In this document: positions 28,501-32,530 of the stretch, piece by piece
How positions within the stretch are numbered: position 1 is the stretch's first letter
How the letters are laid out: every line of letters begins with the position of its first letter
IMG/VR virus record: IMGVR_UViG_3300020457_000042
Coordinates: 1-33,056 of that record
DNA length: 33,056 bases
Reading direction: 5' to 3' (one strand)
Origin: a virus
Program-made: the position numbers and the translations under genes
Notes under the pieces: model-generated
What the model was told of the DNA's origin: nothing
Database searches by the model: none
Seen by the model: only the letters and a program-made list of their open reading frames with translations

Positions 28501-28611
28501 AGTATAATATTGTGCTAAAAAATCTCCAGCAAGTGGAAAATCATCCTTTATAAAATCAGGAAGTTGATTCTTGACAACTGAACTAATTTTTACTCTTGTA
28601 TTTTCTGGCAT
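16591..28611 (-). CDS. 7: Giant baseplate wedge protein gp7 (4,006 aa)
   Basis: Wedge protein that in T4 nucleates the arm with gp10, gp8, gp6 and gp53. T4 gp7 has 1,032 residues, so this is about four times longer. The gp7 core is recognised by the N-terminus (KNQLPDFIKDDFPLAGDFL at 14-32, FLQEFFTKVKKQVNPGFEER at 158-177, RALYGEDVEVLKPRDFLF at 210-227), by GWKDNFGFLNDNLQRIFD near 2398 with QYFSYSLQSEVQFTKWREAV after it, and by its place between gp6 and gp8. Added modules: GxGYxxxP repeats throughout, six HGxxTGE-type repeats (His 581, 807, 917, 1658, 1825, 2970), a YHYH domain (about 1210-1344), three HDGT beta domains (about 2555-2905), a GNEIMKVDSV module near 3105, and an INNVLQVPGEGYEFKGG block near 3560. 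The start has no Shine-Dalgarno and follows gp6 by 14 bases. The reading frame is unbroken. Confidence 0.88.
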   Translation of the reverse strand: MPENTRVKISSVVKNQLPDFIKDDFPLAGDFLAQYYTSLEGQGSTLDVLQNIDKYVKVDELTDLIDSTSLSSNVGIADNTISVDSTTGFPKSYGLLEIDSEIITYTGITTNSFTGCSRGFSGITSYRNPGSQDELIFTNSGISTHSSGTVVNNLSIIFLQEFFTKVKKQVNPGFEERTLSSNVNQRLFTKQVKDFYSSKGTDQSFEILFRALYGEDVEVLKPRDFLFIPSEANYKISKQIVVEAIEGDPEKLVNRNLFQDNVDGFSEATGAISDVEKIVRDGKVYYRISLDFTPNSTNVTGNFSIHPNTKVVESISIGSTVLTVDSTVGFGTTGSLVANFADGTSNIINYKSKSLNQFFDCSGVDKNLSSAQDIIINTFAYGFAGIGTADRVTVRITGVLSNLDVSFEDNKYSEIGDVIEPKGLGSNTENKIIKSLFSNISTSYKVESIELIDASNFTYKLTLFDTHTFVIGDNALINDIECSIISLVSSKEVLIKGAGELSLLTKYTIKKLISKANLSNYPTTSIFTANIQNTYLDDKDCTYITSPSIPNYFNDALDIRETDILFSGSFDNSDTINIPNHGLLTGERVTYVAGEGDNKLDITESEYFIKKVDINNIKISRSSANISNSNFISFSGSVSNNKFEISEFSNKSIQSQKLIRKVQTPIESTSSKSTQSGKTGILVNGVEILNYKSSDVVYYGPLDEISVTSPGFGFDISNPPILSVTDTVGTGCSAFCEVEGTIDEIKVLDGGFDYITDPTLKVSGGNGFGCVASPNLVLVNHSVEFDSTESAGLVNLTNNTIGFSTFHKFRDGELISYNTEKQTAISGLTTNAVYFCCVKDSTTVSLHNNFSDAIVGVSSVNLTAFGVGIQELKCQSKKRIISSVSIGNSGSGYKNRLTSITAAGINTASNLINIKGHGYKTGEKVRYDTKGTPITGLTTLTDYYVTEINGDSFRLSAVGVGSTASNFYLNNKEYIDLKNGGSGFHEFNYPPITVTVSGHIGVSTFSGQNFDASLIASGKGSIKSVYVVDGGVGYGSSDIINYNRQPEFNLKTGKNAQLLPIVSVEGKIKEVLVLSSGSEYNSAPKLEIVGEGVGCVIDPVLKGGSIDSVKVIHSGIGYTSSSAKIKITNNGDQAKFYSNPRTWTINTFERLLQNDQITTDDGVVSKGLNSNYQLEYTHLYSPRKLRQSTFVRKPVGDKEVFIPDLSLENDIEKDSENHSPILGWAYDGAPIYGPYGFNDNSGGPIKILESGYNVAITSHRPNPLTENDQQIYPNGFFVEDHQFQTGKDLDEHNGRFCKTPEYPEGVYAYFATINPDVKDSEGSFKNFRRPKFPYFIGNSYKHQPIEYNFSLTSNQDDIDLNRTELVRNTRPYNFLFDNSSYDFLVNPNSINQQKTFITDVSSGSIDDVGIATGGSGYRTTECIEFDNDGTSGFKAKARVKLVGGKKINQISVARTTFSNVEFIPYENTHTYVGFTTTPHNLHEQEFVTVSGLSTDGLRNSNIQSIGIRTETFKLFEEVAGISTTGIVTFFNISGNVNSTYIKENDILGIGTEKIKVLNLDEKLSRIRVIRQHDSTVGSSHTANSLITQNPRSLFFIPPNKNNSSNYRINRELYFDPKESVSLGNVSGVGIGSTLFFSNPGSGISEIFVPTKSIYFRNHGLKSGDSLTYRTNGGTALGVSTDGTMEFVLTNEQTVFASVLSKDLIGISTARVGLGSTGSFVGINSTNSNVSTLFFTGIGTGLFHSLKTNHENVLSGKVERSLATVSTASTHGLEANDSVFLNVLPGITTTVKVAYNDYNRRLVIDPRTFASGDVNTSTNSISIPRHRYKNGQKVIYTASTASGGLFDNGIYYVYVLDSDSIKLCNQYYQSIKSKPDVINITSASAGTISPINPNVRVERDQRIKFDLSDSSLSFINNEVSYSAFSFDLYLDNNLNSLFFTSGDTDDFNVTKTGNIGIDADASLIIKNTGEIKKDLYYNLTPINDTLNTNVKKEIIRDKDNIFGCNSLSLTTNPLSGHQTLVGVGTTTFIFSLQVSPEKLNYVESDGVLTYSTDANNAYGPIESVLITSKGSGYKSLPGISTIVSSFGNGAILKPKSSTIGRISNVNIENIGFDYSADKTLRPQSQLPQLIEVDALASIVKVGITSVGKNYLNSPGLVVLDGLTKKRVPDIALDYELGDTEVTILQNSKNLNDVTPTIIPTSNSNGITINNLDFNEATQDVTVTIGASFSDAADYPFEVGKRVMIEGVSVGVGSTGKGYNSENFEYTLFEIKATHPNIGGVLGTVRYGLSNIIPTGSIPGTFISALSSAKIIPESHFPIFDIKLQSNKFEIGETLISGDKKGILQSTNQQTGILKVSSPQVFKKGESLIGESSETKATVIDVVSYNSLYDVDASSIVNEGWKDNFGFLNDNLQRIFDSDYYQYFSYSLQSEVQFTKWREAVCSLNHTAGFKKFSDLVIRCESDAGISTVQDETKFEVITDLVSTMDLNTVFDFDLVREKTLRIDNSVISDEIVFDTRILQDYSESIGNRVLTVDDISGDFNNNARTDAFQSVDTFTLASVRYRKYITFIRDKRFTKERQILLVSALHDDVGNIFLNQYGRVETNTDLGEFGGDLGSYDMDIAGDDGRLLFFPKKFKFNNYDVSNVAFNISDSVAGVGSTGLGGIVNIVSSTTTIPLGITTQHSIVSFATTYRGSKILVSYAASDSSYFEHDEITLVHDGTNVDLVEYGQLTTSNVGSASGEPGLGTYSAYIAGGRVNLDLHPTVSTASTFVANTVHVDFGNSSSAGVGTTSLNTSQLDSRYTAISASGSPSATTIASYESETFNGAYYIVSVEDTTNSHYQISEVIVVDDGTTPYITEYAINQTVTNLGDFSAAISGDNTNLTFTPIASANVQVRVFQVALRLVNELSEVTEIDLTNATIDTGFGAYTATETDVKREFELKHRQLPIFKRDFVGSATTTVSLTEDTIRIPDHYFVTGEKLNYRYTGSGTTSAIIIEEQAITGYGTTDKLPDEVYAIKVDDSTLRLATSAENALKTSPTYLDITAVGVGTSHSFTSSKQNSRCILSIDNVIQSPIVATSVTTTISADVSATTDKIKLSGITSITGGDMLKIGNEIMKVDSVGLGATNVLLVTRPWMGTQSTLHTDGTLITKVEGAYNIVDSTVNFYTAPVGLTPISTTTNEPDERDFVGIATHSTFNARAFMRSGITGSSDEPYAGNFIFDDISANFTGLTTEFTLKSDGSDVAGFSTNNALILVNQIAQGPQRFTGNVSVPGDFTLIENVGITSIQFTGSISSVASDPNTSNVPLGGVIVSVGSTEGLGYQPLVAAGGTAVVSGLGTISSVSIGNSGSGYRVGVQTIVNVGVQTLSTGSPNIEFIGTAAISGGNIVSVAITNPGTGYTSTNPPLVVIDEPLSYSNMPLFYSSNQSGVGSEARADIVVGLGGSVIDFKITNQGYAYGETQKLTVGVGGTVGIPTAGAAEFREFQLTVNETVSDSFAGFTVGDFQVLDPLDSLFDGKTISFALKLNGTQQTIQSKPGSNIDVEVLILVFINNVLQVPGEGYEFKGGSFISFKEPPKAGDTSKILFYRGTGSVDVANIDILETVKKGDELQLYDQDISLEQNKRTVTIVNSSDSVNTNIYPGPGITTNETFQRAVTWSRQTEDKFIDGEAVPKDRPHYEPLIYPNTNIIQSVGVGSTVIFVSNIRTFFDSTKENLNTQNKIRIISQDSFVGASATAFVSVAGTVTSFDITNPGIGYTIAPSVSITTPVGLTTSQGARATATISGVGTVNAITVSFGGTTTGFAYTSTAAPSVLIGEPKLITSIETIDDVSFSGDFGIISGISTTSVGVASTGIVFDLLLPKDSLFRDASIVGSAITVSGIQTGYYFTVRNSNVGNAVTSLYQDGTVVGIGTSFVDNIYEVAQVSIAQTMGIGIGLTYVAQVTVSVQDFNGLTGLGHSEFFGEYSWGRIQTQPRAKARVFTSYAGDSTGLSGISSSPIVERFNPLKSANYNT
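18567..18606 (-). repeat. 40-bp near-identical direct repeat in gp7, copy B
   Basis: Compared by eye with 25932-25971, 38 of 40 bases match, in the same reading frame. Both copies encode the peptide SSVSIGNSGSGY. Similarity at the DNA level is far higher than among the other GxGY repeats, suggesting recent duplication or gene conversion. Confidence 0.85.
19897..20949 (-). repeat. Three diverged copies of a beta domain in gp7 (HDGT domain)
   Basis: Residues about 2555-2650, 2685-2778 and 2820-2905 share the pattern Y.I.V......I..v.HDGT.....EYG.l....lG.fs..I.G....L.f.P, with ALHDDVGNIFLNQYG, LVHDGTNVDLVEYG and VVDDGTTPYITEYA at the core. The C-terminal cap of the 572-residue fibre protein (INVIHDGTNTYMNEFG) is a fourth member. 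Such domains are common in marine phage fibres from memory. The role is probably surface exposure or binding, by inference. Confidence 0.75.
24580..24984 (-). other. YHYH-type domain inside gp7
   Basis: Residues about 1210-1344 carry the ordered motifs of the YHYH family: HSPILGWAYDGAPIYGPYG from His1218, LDEHNGR at 1289-1295, VYAYFAT at 1306-1312 (where the name-giving YHYH would lie), and PYFIGNSYKHQP ending near 1344. The two His of the YHYH motif are replaced by Ala and Phe, so if the parent family uses them for metal binding this copy may have lost it. Recognition is by motif order, not by a search. Confidence 0.75.
25932..25971 (-). repeat. 40-bp near-identical direct repeat in gp7, copy A
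   Basis: Partner of 18567-18606: 38 of 40 bases are identical by eye and in frame. It lies about 880 residues into gp7, right after an HGxxTGE-type repeat and before another one at His917. Confidence 0.85.
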
Positions 28612-28625
28612 TTTATATTAAACTA

Positions 28626-30653
28626 TTAATATGAAGATGAAGAAGAGGATGCTGAAGTTTGTAGAGGAGTGAATACACTACTGGACCCTACTCTATATGT
28701 ATCTGAGGAAGTCAAGGTAGTATTTGCAGATTCAGACTCAGTTAGTCTGGCTAACTCTCCTTTAACATAACTTGAAGTTGCTGTGAATGTAGTTCCTGCA
28801 GTGCTCTCACCAGAATCAATACTATCAGGGACCATATCTACAGTAGTGTTACCAATATCTAATTGTAGGTACAAATCTTGCAATCCAATAACATCATTAG
28901 ATTGAGGACATGCTGATACCTCAATAATTGGTATATCTTGAACCTTTTTAGATGTTCCTGTAATATTAATTGGTTTGATTAAAATTTCACCTTTTTCATA
29001 ATCAATGGTTCCTACATTACTGCTTACTATGGTTGATGAGGCTTTTCCATCCAATTTAAATAAGAATAAATTACCAACTACATTATCAGTAGGAATATCA
29101 CTTAAATAGACAGTATCTGCTATTCCAAATATGTTAAATCCAGATGATCTAATATTATAACCACTCATTCTCTTTATATAGAATTTATTACCAAAACATA
29201 ACTCATATTCTGCTCTTTGATTCAATGCAGGCTTCATATCTCTTCTAATTTCAATTTTACTGATATTAGAAGTTATAGATTCATTACTATTGTCTACAAT
29301 TGTTTGAAATCTGCTATATTTGAATCTTGCTCCATATTTATTCAGTTCTGAGGAATCAGAATACTTAGTAATGTTATTTGTTACCACAGTTTTTACAGCA
29401 TCTGCAGTTGCTGCTAAATTAGGATTATAATATGCATTAATATGTGCTTCAATATACAAATATTTCAAATCTTGGATTTCGCAAACAATTCCAGCAACAG
29501 AATATTTCTTTAATAAGGTTTTGAGATTATTTTTAATGGAATCTGGAACAAAAGGTCCATAAAATGGTTTTATAGTGATAAAAACTTTTCCATATTGTGG
29601 AGGAGTCAATTCTTCACCTCCAAAAACTGAAACTGACTCAGTTTCTGGGTAAATTTTAGGAATCAGTGCCTCATAATCACCTGCAGTGACTGCTCTATTG
29701 AATGTAGAGTAAATTTTAGGTGCAAAACGCTTAACAGAGTCTATAGATTCAATTTCTTTACCTCCTACAGACTCACTTACTGAAGAAAGTAAGGAAATTC
29801 CTGTGCTTACAAGGTTATTATTGTTATCTACTATTCTTCCATTAAAATTAAAGGAAGAAATGCCATTTGCTGCTTCTCCATTGCTAGTAATATAGGAAAC
29901 TTCAATATAATTTTGTGCTTTTAACTTTTCTCCAAAGACACCATCACCAAAAATGAGTTCATATCTTTGATCTTCCACTTCTTGAATGAAATATACACAT
30001 GAAGAGGAGGTAACTTCTATCAATGTATCAGAAAATACATATTTTTTAGCAGAAGTGCTAGATTCAGTCTGTCTTACAGTGACTTCTAGGGTAGAAGTGT
30101 CAATATTTGCATTATCTAGAGTATATCTTGAAGGAGGAGCAGGTGTTTGAGAGGAAACAGTAAAGTTTGAGGTCAAAAATGTCCCTTCAAAGATAGTAAC
30201 ATTGTTAAAAGTAGCAATTCCATCAACTACAGGCACTGTTACATCGCTTGGAATGCAAAAAGAGTAACTTTCTGACCCAAAAACTGCTGAAGATGTAGCA
30301 ACTATACCTTTTTTAAGTGTAAGTGTAACAGGTTTAGTAGTAAATCCAGTTGTATCTACAAAAAATGATATTACTGCCTTTGCTGCAGTCCTTGATCTGG
30401 GTGTATAACCTATATTTCTTGCTAATGCAACTACATTTTCTCTTAAAGTGGCACTATCTATGAATACTTCATTGCTAACCATGTTAGCATTGTAGGAATT
30501 GATGTAAGTATTGTATGCTAATACATCAATTATGTTAGAAAGGTTAGATCCTTCAAAATCATAATCAGTAAATTCAGAATTTTCCCTCAAATAATCAGTA
30601 AGTGAGGTCTTTATCTGATCAAAATCTAAATTTGTAAAATTTACTAGTGCCAT
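28626..30653 (-). CDS. 6: Baseplate wedge protein gp6
   Basis: Dimeric wedge protein that forms the continuous inner ring of the baseplate with gp25 and gp53. Length 675, close to T4 gp6 (660), so unlike its neighbours it has not been expanded. Family signatures are the N-terminal FTNLDFDQIKTSLTDYL, DYDFEGSNLSNIIDVLAYNT at about 29-48, the helix YINSYNANMVSNEVFIDSA at 50-68, LRENVVALARNIGYTPRSR at 70-88, and the later FNRAVTAGDYEALIPKIYP. The last 30 residues are very Ser/Thr-rich and end in six Ser and a Tyr, probably a flexible tail. The ATG follows the gp25 stop with almost no gap, so it is likely cotranscribed and coupled with gp25. Confidence 0.95.
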   Translation of the reverse strand: MALVNFTNLDFDQIKTSLTDYLRENSEFTDYDFEGSNLSNIIDVLAYNTYINSYNANMVSNEVFIDSATLRENVVALARNIGYTPRSRTAAKAVISFFVDTTGFTTKPVTLTLKKGIVATSSAVFGSESYSFCIPSDVTVPVVDGIATFNNVTIFEGTFLTSNFTVSSQTPAPPSRYTLDNANIDTSTLEVTVRQTESSTSAKKYVFSDTLIEVTSSSCVYFIQEVEDQRYELIFGDGVFGEKLKAQNYIEVSYITSNGEAANGISSFNFNGRIVDNNNNLVSTGISLLSSVSESVGGKEIESIDSVKRFAPKIYSTFNRAVTAGDYEALIPKIYPETESVSVFGGEELTPPQYGKVFITIKPFYGPFVPDSIKNNLKTLLKKYSVAGIVCEIQDLKYLYIEAHINAYYNPNLAATADAVKTVVTNNITKYSDSSELNKYGARFKYSRFQTIVDNSNESITSNISKIEIRRDMKPALNQRAEYELCFGNKFYIKRMSGYNIRSSGFNIFGIADTVYLSDIPTDNVVGNLFLFKLDGKASSTIVSSNVGTIDYEKGEILIKPINITGTSKKVQDIPIIEVSACPQSNDVIGLQDLYLQLDIGNTTVDMVPDSIDSGESTAGTTFTATSSYVKGELARLTESESANTTLTSSDTYRVGSSSVFTPLQTSASSSSSSY

Positions 30654-31055
30654 TTATCTTGTTGACTGTAGTGCAAAGTTTAATTGTTGAGGAAGAGCAT
30701 CAATTCCTATGATATCATAGGAGATAGTAACATCAAATTCATGATTTTCAAAGTTAGGTTTCACTATAACATCCTTTAATGTCACTCTTGGTTCATATTT
30801 TTGGATACATTCTGCTATTTCATCCCTAATTGCAGAGGCAGAAAGGTCATCCATCACATCAAAAAGCAATTCACTTACTCTAGAACCCAAATCTTCATTA
30901 AAAAAACGTTCACCTGGCACTGTAAGCACCAAATTTCTAATAGAACGTCCAATGGCAGTCCTATTTTTAATGCTAATTAGGTCGTCGTTGATGGGATTTA
31001 TCTCAAAAGACATGCTAATGTCCTTAAAACCCCTACTAACCCTCTCTACAGGCAT
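30654..31055 (-). CDS. 25: Baseplate wedge protein gp25
   Basis: Small wedge protein of the gp25-like family shared by contractile tails and type VI secretion (TssE-like), which sits in the inner baseplate ring and touches the sheath start. Length 133, against 132 in T4. The core runs NRTAIGRSIRNLVLTVPGER, FFNEDLGSRVSELLFD, SAIRDEIAECIQKYEPRVTL and EFDVTISYDII. A second in-frame ATG at 31011-31013 (MSFEINPIND) has a better ribosome site (AAGGA, 7 bases). I keep the upstream start because the late promoter points to it and because homologues I recall begin MPVxRVSRGFKD. First gene of the late cluster here. Confidence 0.95.
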   Translation of the reverse strand: MPVERVSRGFKDISMSFEINPINDDLISIKNRTAIGRSIRNLVLTVPGERFFNEDLGSRVSELLFDVMDDLSASAIRDEIAECIQKYEPRVTLKDVIVKPNFENHEFDVTISYDIIGIDALPQQLNFALQSTR

Positions 31056-31076
31056 AGAATTAAGTAATTATAAGTT

Positions 31077-31084
31077 TATTTATG
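31077..31084 (-). promoter_or_regulatory. Late promoter CATAAATA before gp25
   Basis: CATAAATA on the minus strand lies 21 bases before the gp25 ATG and just after the terminator at 31096-31124. It is the likely start of the gp25-gp6-gp7 late transcript. Confidence 0.7.
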
Positions 31085-31095
31085 AGGGTTTTTAC

Positions 31096-31124
31096 GCAAA
31101 AAAAAGAGACCTAATGGTCTCTTT
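31096..31124 (-). terminator. Rho-independent terminator closing the small-gene module
   Basis: The minus strand reads AAAGAGACC, loop ATTA, then GGTCTCTTT followed by more T: a perfect 9-bp stem (31103-31124) with a T-tract of eight counting the stem end. It lies 1 base after the stop of the 47-aa gene and only 12 bases before the gp25 late promoter. On the plus strand no T-tract follows, so it acts on minus-strand transcripts. Confidence 0.85.
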
Positions 31125-31125
31125 A

Positions 31126-31269
31126 CTATCTTCCTTGTCCTCTATACCTTTTTTTAGGTTTATTGGCACTTGTAGCAGCATACTTAGTGTGTTTTCCCCT
31201 ACCTTGATAAGTTTTTTTAGGTATGGTTTCTACATAATCACCACCAGAGAGAGATTTTTTGACTGGCAT
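31126..31269 (-). CDS. Small basic protein (47 aa)
   Basis: A short gene read by hand: ATG at 31267-31269, TAG at 31126-31128. The product starts MPVKKSLSGGDYVETIPKKT and ends KPKKRYRGQGR. It is strongly basic (about 12 Lys and Arg), Gly-rich, without hydrophobic core or Cys, and probably disordered or nucleic-acid-binding. The ATG overlaps the stop of the 68-aa gene (TAATG), and the terminator follows its stop, so it is well framed as the last gene of a three-gene unit. I do not recognise a named family. A small ribosome- or nucleic-acid-binding factor would fit the composition, but that is a guess. Confidence 0.75.
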   Translation of the reverse strand: MPVKKSLSGGDYVETIPKKTYQGRGKHTKYAATSANKPKKRYRGQGR

Positions 31270-31475
31270 TAGTTTTCATCCTCCAATTGCTTTATTACTT
31301 TATCAGAGATCGCTAGTAGATTAGCAACACTCTTAATGTTTTCTATAGATGCCAATACATCAGCAATGTTTTTACTAATGTAAGGTTCTTCACTTCTTGC
31401 TGAGAAGGCAAGAGCATTCCTTAAAGATGCTTGTGCATCATCCAATGAGTCTTGTACTTGTTTTGATAGTGTCAT
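31269..31475 (-). CDS. Small helical protein (68 aa)
   Basis: I choose the ATG at 31473-31475 because AGGGGA (31482-31487) lies 6 bases upstream. A longer frame starting at 31562 would overlap the glycosyltransferase gene by 77 bases. The product (MTLSKQVQDSLDDAQASLRN, then ALAFSARSEEPYISKNIADV and LASIENIKSVANLLAISDKV) looks all-helical and soluble. It is coupled to the glycosyltransferase above (its Shine-Dalgarno overlaps that stop codon) and to the 47-aa gene below. The function is unknown. From memory similar small proteins accompany structural clusters in cyanophages. Confidence 0.78.
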   Translation of the reverse strand: MTLSKQVQDSLDDAQASLRNALAFSARSEEPYISKNIADVLASIENIKSVANLLAISDKVIKQLEDEN

Positions 31476-31485
31476 TAGAGGTCCC

Positions 31486-32253
31486 CTAGATAACTCTTGT
31501 TTTCTCATGACCCACTCTAATACGAGGGTCACACCAAATTTGTAGTCCTTGATCAATAGCATCTAAGCAGAATGAGACATCCTCCCCACACATGTCTTGT
31601 ACTGCCCCAGATTCAAAGACTTGCATCTTAGGAGCAAACCAAGGATAAGGAAGGTTCTCAAAGACACCCTTCTTAATAAGCACCCAACCAAAACCTGTAT
31701 AGTCTACTGTAAAAGGTTTCTTTCTCTTACTCATAGTCTCTACAGTTTCATGATTCATGACTCCACCATTCTTTCTGAAATCATCTTCCTCTAACCAGTG
31801 AGCAACTGAGGTAGTTGTGCCATCTTCAGTAGCATACCAACCTGCTGAGATCTTTCTCTCATCCTCTTCTGCTGGAATCGCTAAATCACAGAGTTGCCAG
31901 AACTTTTCTGTGGTAAAGACAATATCAGAGTCAATCCATAACTGATAGTCATATTCTAGTTTACCATCCCAAGGTACTTGCTTAGGACCACGTAATACAT
32001 TAGCACCAAGAACCTTACATCTAGCAAAGTTCACCATAGAAGAATAGTCTTGACTAATCTGTATAGACATTCCATTCTGTACCATGTCAAAACATAACTG
32101 TACAAAATTCTTTAGAAAGATATAACTACATCCTCTACCAGGTAAACAGAATACTATTGTCTTACCTTTCATTCTTGCTTTGATAGCATCATAGTCCCAA
32201 TCTGGTTCTTTCTTTTTGGGTGCTGCTGCCTTAACAGTAAATCCTTTTGCCAT
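31486..32253 (-). CDS. GT-A-type glycosyltransferase-like protein (255 aa)
   Basis: Probable nucleotide-sugar glycosyltransferase of the cytoplasm. A Lys-rich start (residues 1-30) precedes the strand KTIVFCLPGRGCSYIFLKNF. YQLWIDSDIVF (104-113) contains the Asp-Ser-Asp (108-110) metal and sugar-nucleotide motif. GFGWVLIKKGVFENL at 187-201 and the acid pair of CGEDVSFC (222-229) follow, then HEKTRV at the end (His249), an order typical of GT-A enzymes with DxD, acid pair and metal His. No membrane segment. The acceptor (DNA base, virion protein or host glycan) cannot be told. It has its own consensus sigma70 promoter, unlike the structural genes, so expression before the late phase is likely. 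The start is supported by this promoter. Confidence 0.8.
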   Translation of the reverse strand: MAKGFTVKAAAPKKKEPDWDYDAIKARMKGKTIVFCLPGRGCSYIFLKNFVQLCFDMVQNGMSIQISQDYSSMVNFARCKVLGANVLRGPKQVPWDGKLEYDYQLWIDSDIVFTTEKFWQLCDLAIPAEEDERKISAGWYATEDGTTTSVAHWLEEDDFRKNGGVMNHETVETMSKRKKPFTVDYTGFGWVLIKKGVFENLPYPWFAPKMQVFESGAVQDMCGEDVSFCLDAIDQGLQIWCDPRIRVGHEKTRVI

Positions 32254-32276
32254 AACTGTGTAATACCTTCAATTCA

Positions 32277-32305
32277 ATTATAGAGTAATTATATGTATAT
32301 GTCAA
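32277..32305 (-). promoter_or_regulatory. Consensus sigma70 promoter before the glycosyltransferase
   Basis: The minus strand has TTGACA at 32300-32305 and TATAAT at 32277-32282 with a 17-base spacer: a perfect match to the bacterial housekeeping consensus. Transcription should start near 32270, giving a leader of about 17 bases before the ATG at 32253. The -35 box overlaps the TGA stop of the preceding gene (32302-32304). Confidence 0.85.
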
Positions 32306-32526
32306 TAAGAATCTTCTTCCCATGTATGTTTGTAGATAACCCTACCAGGTCCTCCAACTCCTGCTTTGGGACCTAACTTAATATATGATAAATCTTTCTC
32401 TGAATAATCTGTCTTGAGCAATCCTACCATCACATTTAGGAGTTGCCATTTCTCCTCAAAGTCCTCTTCATTTAAATTGCAATAGAGCACCTTGTCCTTT
32501 GCATATATGTGATAACTTGTTTCCAT
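32302..32526 (-). CDS. Conserved small hypothetical protein (74 aa)
   Basis: A small acidic soluble protein starting METSYHIYAKDKVLYCNLNE. The middle, LNVMVGLLKTDYSEKDLSYI, is helical, and the end KAGVGGPGRVIYKHTWEEDS is Gly-rich. From memory the YHIYAK...MVGLxKTDYSxxDLSY pattern recurs as a small conserved protein of unknown role in T4-like cyanophages. I know no function. It starts 4 bases after the stop of the possible 33-aa ORF and has a moderate promoter of its own. Its stop is within the -35 box for the glycosyltransferase. Confidence 0.8.
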   Translation of the reverse strand: METSYHIYAKDKVLYCNLNEEDFEEKWQLLNVMVGLLKTDYSEKDLSYIKLGPKAGVGGPGRVIYKHTWEEDSY

Positions 32527-32530
32527 AATA

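Noticed and set aside
16591-28611. Repeats in gp7 as a CRISPR array or tandem DNA repeat
   Set aside because: The repetition is at protein level, in frame and mostly diverged at DNA level. There is no regular repeat-spacer pattern.
16591-28611. Possibility that the 4,006-aa frame is an assembly fusion
   Set aside because: There is no frame break. Core gp7 motifs occur at both ends of the module blocks and both neighbours are in the expected order, so a single gene is the simpler reading.
31476-31562. N-terminal extension of the 68-aa gene to an ATG at 31562
   Set aside because: It would overlap the glycosyltransferase by 77 bases, while the ATG at 31475 has an AGGGGA site 6 bases upstream.
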